NCBI RefSeq assembly: GCF_014145395.1
Contig: NZ_JACHTE010000006.1
Span: 1-64,000, forward strand
DNA from: Marilutibacter penaei
Lineage (GTDB): Bacteria > Pseudomonadota > Gammaproteobacteria > Xanthomonadales > Xanthomonadaceae
Length of the DNA stretch: 64,000 bases
Direction of reading: 5' to 3'
The notes under the pieces are model-generated. The model made no database searches, was not told the origin of the DNA, and saw only the letters and a list, made by a program, of their open reading frames with translations. The position numbers and the translations under genes were made by a program. Numbering within the stretch: position 1 is the stretch's first letter; each line of letters begins with the position of its first letter. This document shows, piece by piece, positions 60,220 to 64,000 of the stretch.

Positions 60220-60329
60220 GAAGCCGGTGGCTCTGGAAGTCGCGTGACACGCCGTGAATCCGTCCTTGGAGGCTCGGGCGCGGCATCCATGCCGCGCACG
60301 GTCACGCGACTTCCAGAGCCACCGGCTTC
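60220..60329 (-). repeat. Hairpin cassette copy D
   Basis: 29-bp arms that are perfect inverted repeats (60220-60248 and 60301-60329) enclose the 52-nt core at 60249-60300, with the inner hairpin GCGCGGCATCCATGCCGCGC. The arms share only about seven inner bases with copy A, yet are fully self-complementary. Confidence 0.88.
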
Positions 60330-60395
60330 TGACCGGCTGATCGGCGCCTGTGATGAGAAGCAACCGAAAACCCGGAGCTACACGTTCGCGATAGG

Positions 60396-60507
60396 CGCTG
60401 CCCGGCGGGAGGGGGGTTGCGGAGAGCAGACCACGAAGGTCTGCGACCCGACTTAAAGACAGGACGTCGTCAGGAGGGCGCAGCAACCCCCCTCCCGCCG
60501 GGCGGCG
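60396..60507. repeat. Large inverted repeat E, same layout, different core
   Basis: A 21-bp perfect stem (60400-60420 with 60483-60503), extended by four further pairs with one G-T, encloses 62 nt. That core has its own inner hairpin GCAGACC/GGTCTGC. The core sequence does not match cassettes A-D. Confidence 0.75.
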
Positions 60508-60597
60508 ACGCCATCCGAAGCCCGTGCCTCGAGAACCTCGCAAGCCTCGAACGCCCGCACTCCGGAAACGCCGCCCACCCCACTCGCGGCGGCGACC

Positions 60598-60903
60598 TCA
60601 GGCCGCGATGCGCATCCGGTGGGCATGTCGGCGCACCGCGCGGGCGAGCGCGTCGCGGGCCATGGCCAGCATCAGCAGCGGGGCGGCGGGATCGGCCGAG
60701 GTCATCACGCGCCTCGCCGCTTCGATCGCATCGCTGGCGAGATCGGCGTCTTCGCCCAGGAGGGCCCGCAGCTGGCGCTGGTGCCGGTCCAGACGCCGCT
60801 CGAACGCCGGGTCGAGTCCGACGCCCGCATGCGCCACCACATGCTGGAACGCGGCTTCGATACCGGCGTGGACGTCTTCGAGGGTACGGTCGGGTCGGGT
60901 CAT
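60598..60903 (-). CDS. Hypothetical protein
   Basis: 101-residue soluble, mostly helical protein, MTRPDRTLEDVHAGIEAAFQ at the start and ALARAVRRHAHRMRIAA at the end. No membrane segment, signal peptide or known domain is recognised. ATG 60903 has no ribosome binding site but AAGAGT lies six bases before it, again a possible leaderless start. It could be an unrecognised small regulator. Confidence 0.5.
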   Translation of the reverse strand: MTRPDRTLEDVHAGIEAAFQHVVAHAGVGLDPAFERRLDRHQRQLRALLGEDADLASDAIEAARRVMTSADPAAPLLMLAMARDALARAVRRHAHRMRIAA

Positions 60904-61099
60904 GCCCACACTCTTGGCGGATCGGGTCGCGGAGCTTGCGACGGGCGGAGTGTGGGCGGCGTGCATGACACCGGCGTGCGTTCAGGGTGACGGTTGCGCT
61001 CGGTTCAGACGCGCCGGGCTGCGGCCGACGGCTGCTGCCAGCAGGCTGGCAGGAGGCAGGTGGCAGGCTGGACCGGACGCCATCACACGGAGTGACACG

Positions 61100-61210
61100 A
61101 TGCGCCCCGCTTTCAATTTCGATCCCGTGGCAGCGGATGCCCGGGTTTCCCCCGCGACCGCCCCGGGCGAAGATGCCGCATGCGCCGCGCCGACCGCCTG
61201 TTCCTGCTGA
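61100..61210 (+). CDS. Possible short leader ORF overlapping the YafY-type gene
   Basis: 36 codons from ATG 61100 with GGAG eight bases upstream. It ends inside the next gene, which starts at 61180 in another frame. The product ends CAAPTACSC. Coding is uncertain, but the ribosome binding site is better than that of the main gene, so translational coupling is possible. Confidence 0.3.
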   Translation: MRPAFNFDPVAADARVSPATAPGEDAACAAPTACSC

Positions 61211-61878
61211 TCCATGCGTTGCGTGGCCGCCGCCGTGCGATCACCGCCCAGCAGCTGGCCGACACGCTGGAAGTCTCGCTGCGCACGGTCTACCGCGACG
61301 TCGCCGACCTGCAGCGCTCCGGCGTGCCGATCGAGGGCGAGGCCGGTGTCGGTTACCTGCTGCGCCGGGGTGCGGACATCCCGCCGCTGATGTTCACCCC
61401 GGACGAGCTCGAAGCCCTGGTGGTCGGCACGCGGTTCGTCCGTGCCTTCGGGGGCGTGCGGCTGGGGCGCGGCGCGACGTCCGCCCTGCTCAAGATCGAA
61501 GCGGTGCTGCCGCCCGGGCTGGCCGACATCGCCGACCGCAGCCGGATCTTCGCGCCCGAGGTCGAGCGGCTCGAGAACAGCGGCCTGATCGACGGCCTGC
61601 ACGAGGCGATCACCGCCCGCCGACTGTTGCGGCTGGCGTACCGCGACGAAGCGGGACAGCCGAGCGAGCGGGACATCGAACCCCTGTGCCTCGCCTTCTG
61701 GGGCGGCAGCTGGACGCTGGGGGCCTGGTGCCGGCTGCGCGCCAGCTTCCGCAGTTTCCGCCCGGACCGCATCGTGGGTTGGCGCGAGACCGGCGAGGTG
61801 TACCCGGACGACCCGGCCCGCGGGCTGGACGCCTACCTCCGTGCCATGCGAGCGGATGAGGCACGACCGGCCGGCTGA
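61180..61878 (+). CDS. YafY-type HTH/WYL transcriptional regulator
   Basis: 232-residue regulator. The N-terminal HTH_11 domain has RRAITAQQLADTLEVSLRTVYRD (split here: LADTLEVSLRTVYRD). Then PIEGEAGVGYLLRRG and a WYL ligand-binding domain, about residues 135-200. Members of this family control diverse stress and DNA-damage genes. No target is clear from the neighbours. Confidence 0.9.
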   Translation: MRRADRLFLLIHALRGRRRAITAQQLADTLEVSLRTVYRDVADLQRSGVPIEGEAGVGYLLRRGADIPPLMFTPDELEALVVGTRFVRAFGGVRLGRGATSALLKIEAVLPPGLADIADRSRIFAPEVERLENSGLIDGLHEAITARRLLRLAYRDEAGQPSERDIEPLCLAFWGGSWTLGAWCRLRASFRSFRPDRIVGWRETGEVYPDDPARGLDAYLRAMRADEARPAG

Positions 61879-61986
61879 GCACCGCCCGTCGGCCCCTGCA
61901 ACCGCCGCGTCGATCCACGCATCCCTTCGTTCGTCGCCGTATACCCGGGTTCGTCGCCTGCCCCCTTTTCCCCGCCGGGGGGCTGG

Positions 61987-61992
61987 CTATGC
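61987..61992 (+). promoter_or_regulatory. Candidate -10 for the LytS-type operon
   Basis: TATGCT lies 41 bp before ATG 62034. No good -35 is visible. Confidence 0.3.
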
Positions 61993-62033
61993 TCGGTCCA
62001 TCGTCATTGCCAACGTCTTCCCGGTCGCCTCCC

Positions 62034-63314
62034 ATGAGCTTCGGTTTCTTCTTCATCGCACGTCGCGTCGCCGCCTGGGCGGCGGTCTTCATCGTGCTGA
62101 CCATCCTCTGGGACGAGTTGCCGTTGCCGGACGTGGTGCCGTTCTTCCTGTTGTTCCTGATCGCGGCGATCGCGGTGGTGTCGCTGGGCACCTCGCACCT
62201 GCGCCGGGTGCGCATGATCGCTGGCGACGTCGACGCGACCACGGTGGCCAGCCGCCAGCGCCGCCAGATCGAGATCCCGCTGGATGCCGACGAGGCCTTC
62301 GCCCTGCTCGATGCCGCGATCCGCGACCTGCCCGGCGTGGTGCATGTCGACACGGCACGCGACAGCCTGCAGGTGCGGGCGCGGGTCGCGACGCAGAAGC
62401 CGGCGGAAGGTTGGGTCTCCCGCGTGCTGGCCTTCCTCGACGGCCTGGTGCGCGCCTCCTGCGGCCGCATCGTCGCCACCCTGGCGCCGGGCGACGGCAG
62501 CAGCCGTGCGACCGTGCTCTGTGAACCCGACACCGATGCCTGGAGCGACTGGTTCCGCATCGACGACGGCAGCAACCTCGACAACGCCGAAGCCCTGGCC
62601 CGTGCGATCACCCGCCGCGTGGCCGAACACCGGCGCCGCGAACAGGCCGCCGTCCGCCAGACCGAAACCGAGAAGGAACTCACCGTGGCCAAGCTCAGCC
62701 TCCTGCATGCGCAGGTCGAACCGCACTTCCTCTACAACACCCTGGCGAGCGCGCAGGTGCTGACCCGCCACGACCCGCAGCGCGCCGACGTGATGCTCGG
62801 CCACCTGATCGACTACCTTCGCCGCTCGCTGCCGCGTGCCGACGAGTCGATGTCGACGCTGGGCGCGGAGCTGGACCGCTCCACTGCGTACCTGGAGATC
62901 CTCAAGCTGCGCATGGGGCCGCGCCTGCAGGTGCAGGTCGACGTGCCCGCGGACCTGCGCGGCGTCGCGCTGCCGCCGATGATGCTGCAGACCCTGGTCG
63001 AGAACGCCATCAAGCACGGCCTGGAGCCCAAGCCCGGTGGCGGCACCGTCTGGCTGCTGGCGCGCGCCTCCGACCACAAGCTGGCGGTGACCGTCGCCGA
63101 CGACGGCATGGGCTTCAACACCCAGAACAGCGGCACCGGCATCGGCCTGAAGAACGTGCGCGAACGCCTGCGGCTGACCCATGGCGAGGCCGCGCACCTG
63201 GCCGTCGTCGCCAACTTCCCGCAGGGCGTCGCGGCGACGATCACCGTGCCGCTGGACCGCCCGCTGCCGCCGCCGGTGCCCGCCGCCGATGCCGAGGAGG
63301 CTCCCCATGCCTGA
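62034..63314 (+). CDS. LytS/AlgZ-type sensor histidine kinase
   Basis: 426-residue membrane kinase of the His_kinase family. Two N-terminal helices (FFIARRVAAWAAVFIVLTIL and VVPFFLLFLIAAIAVVSL) are followed by a domain of about 130 residues and the phosphoacceptor HAQVEPHFLYNTLAS. The ATP site has TLVENAIKHGLEPK and GIGLKNVRERLRLTHG. Start ATG 62034. It overlaps the response regulator start by 8 bp. Confidence 0.9.
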   Translation: MSFGFFFIARRVAAWAAVFIVLTILWDELPLPDVVPFFLLFLIAAIAVVSLGTSHLRRVRMIAGDVDATTVASRQRRQIEIPLDADEAFALLDAAIRDLPGVVHVDTARDSLQVRARVATQKPAEGWVSRVLAFLDGLVRASCGRIVATLAPGDGSSRATVLCEPDTDAWSDWFRIDDGSNLDNAEALARAITRRVAEHRRREQAAVRQTETEKELTVAKLSLLHAQVEPHFLYNTLASAQVLTRHDPQRADVMLGHLIDYLRRSLPRADESMSTLGAELDRSTAYLEILKLRMGPRLQVQVDVPADLRGVALPPMMLQTLVENAIKHGLEPKPGGGTVWLLARASDHKLAVTVADDGMGFNTQNSGTGIGLKNVRERLRLTHGEAAHLAVVANFPQGVAATITVPLDRPLPPPVPAADAEEAPHA

Positions 63315-64000
63315 GTTCCGCGCCATCGTCGCCGAGGACGAAGCCCTGCTGCGGCAGTCGCTGGTCGAGCAGCTGATGCGGGCCTGGCCCGGCCTGGAGA
63401 TCCTCGCCGAGTGCGAGGACGGGGCCGAGGCACTGGATGCGATCAGTGAGCATCGCCCGGACGTGGCCTTCCTCGACATCCGCATGCCGGGCCTGACCGG
63501 CCTGGACGTCGCCGCCGCCGCCGCCGAGGCCAGCCCGTCGACCCGCATCGTCTTCATCACCGCCTACGACCAGCACGCGATCGAGGCCTTCGAGCACGGC
63601 GCGGTCGACTACCTGCTGAAGCCGGTGGACAGCGAGCGCCTCGCCACCACCATCAAGCGCCTGCAGGCGGCCCCCGCCAATCCGGTCGATGCCGCGCTGA
63701 TCGAGGCCCTGGCGGCGCGCCTTAGGGGCGGCGGCAGCCTGTCGCCGGCTGAGCCGCTGACCTGGATCACCGCCAGCGCCGGTCGTGAGACGCGGCTGAT
63801 CCTGGTCGACGACGTCGCCTATTTCCGCGCCGACCACAAGTACACCGTGGTGGTCACCGCCGAGGGCGAGTCGGTGATCCGCAAGCCGATCCGCGACCTG
63901 CTGCAGGTGCTCGACCCCAACGTGTTCAAGCAGGTCCACCGCTCGACCATCGTCAACCTGCGCGCGGTCGCCGCCATCGTCCGCGACGACAGTGGCCGCG
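63307..64000 (+). CDS. LytTR-family response regulator (3' end outside window)
   Basis: Receiver domain with VAEDEALLRQSL, phosphoacceptor FLDIRMPGLTG and LLKPVDSERL. Then a LytTR DNA-binding domain (YFRADHKYTVVV, VHRSTIVNLRAV), open to the window end. ATG 63307 overlaps the kinase stop. With the kinase it forms an AlgZR/LytSR-like system. Confidence 0.92.
   Translation, partial: MPEFRAIVAEDEALLRQSLVEQLMRAWPGLEILAECEDGAEALDAISEHRPDVAFLDIRMPGLTGLDVAAAAAEASPSTRIVFITAYDQHAIEAFEHGAVDYLLKPVDSERLATTIKRLQAAPANPVDAALIEALAARLRGGGSLSPAEPLTWITASAGRETRLILVDDVAYFRADHKYTVVVTAEGESVIRKPIRDLLQVLDPNVFKQVHRSTIVNLRAVAAIVRDDSGR

Larger units (their letters stand above)
59756..60597. other. Gene-poor stretch with two large inverted repeats
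   Basis: 842 bp. The first 450 bp have open frames on both strands but the translations are low-complexity Arg/Pro/Ala and no start or family is supported. The remainder holds hairpin cassette D (60220-60329) and a second, different large inverted repeat (60396-60507). Confidence 0.65.

Noticed and set aside
59861-60250. Possible gene between fbp and cassette D
   Set aside because: Several frames are open but all give Arg/Pro/Ala-rich strings, with no ribosome binding site or family resemblance.

Overview
This window is about 70% G+C chromosomal DNA from a member of the Xanthomonadaceae/Lysobacteraceae, most like Luteimonas or Lysobacter. The evidence is the origin block (rpmH-rnpA-yidC diverging from dnaA-dnaN-recF-gyrB), a tonB-exbB-exbD-exbD-pdxJ cluster just after gyrB as in Xanthomonas, a complete mla operon, and a monomeric NADP isocitrate dehydrogenase. 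The genus is an inference. No rRNA, tRNA, CRISPR array, prophage or complete insertion sequence was seen.

Layout. 1-7.4 kb: 3' part of recD, a DUF900 alpha/beta hydrolase behind a short repeat cluster, a 21-bp tandem-repeat spacer, a secreted GH16 glycanase with beta/gamma-crystallin and CBM6 modules, a brnTA toxin-antitoxin pair, an aldo/keto reductase and two small membrane proteins. 7.5-9.6 kb: a hairpin repeat and a DUF885 lipoprotein. 9.7-14.7 kb: mlaFEDCB, mlaA and a small lipoprotein; the mlaE-mlaD gap carries two more hairpin repeats. 14.8-19.5 kb: rmuC, a GFA-family gene with a decayed neighbour, an XRE regulator divergent from two tandem secreted paralogues of unknown function, and a strong terminator. 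19.6-25.3 kb: an RlmI-type methyltransferase, a TerC transporter behind a yybP-ykoY Mn riboswitch, a rhomboid protease and icd.

25.4-32.6 kb: six minus-strand genes (RDD, SpoIIM-like, DUF4129-like, DUF4350, MoxR ATPase, DUF58) in which every junction is a 4-nt stop/start overlap. 32.7-34.8 kb: a gamma-carbonic-anhydrase-like hexapeptide protein divergent from a coniferyl-aldehyde-type dehydrogenase. 34.9-44.2 kb: replication origin region with yidC, rnpA, rpmH, dnaA, the dnaA-dnaN spacer holding DnaA boxes (likely oriC), dnaN, recF and gyrB, and three parS palindromes, two of them inside recF.

44.2-50.5 kb: a CPBP protease, an M48 lipoprotein, a TPR protein, tonB-exbB-exbD-exbD and a third exbD behind a terminator. 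50.6-59.8 kb: pdxJ, a small membrane protein, a cardiolipin synthase that appears to start at CTG, a PA0069-type radical SAM protein, an SLC13/TrkA-C transporter, a PAS histidine kinase with a response regulator, a 2OG-Fe(II) oxygenase and fbp. 59.8-64 kb: a gene-poor stretch with two large inverted repeats, a small unknown gene, a YafY-type regulator and a LytS/LytTR two-component pair cut by the window end.

The most unusual signals are: (i) four copies of a 52-nt core, each enclosed by long self-complementary arms whose sequence differs between copies; (ii) a group of genes whose ATG lies 6-7 nt after a -10-like hexamer with no ribosome binding site, suggesting leaderless mRNAs; (iii) parS sites inside recF; and (iv) the two tandem VVVCNNC secreted proteins.
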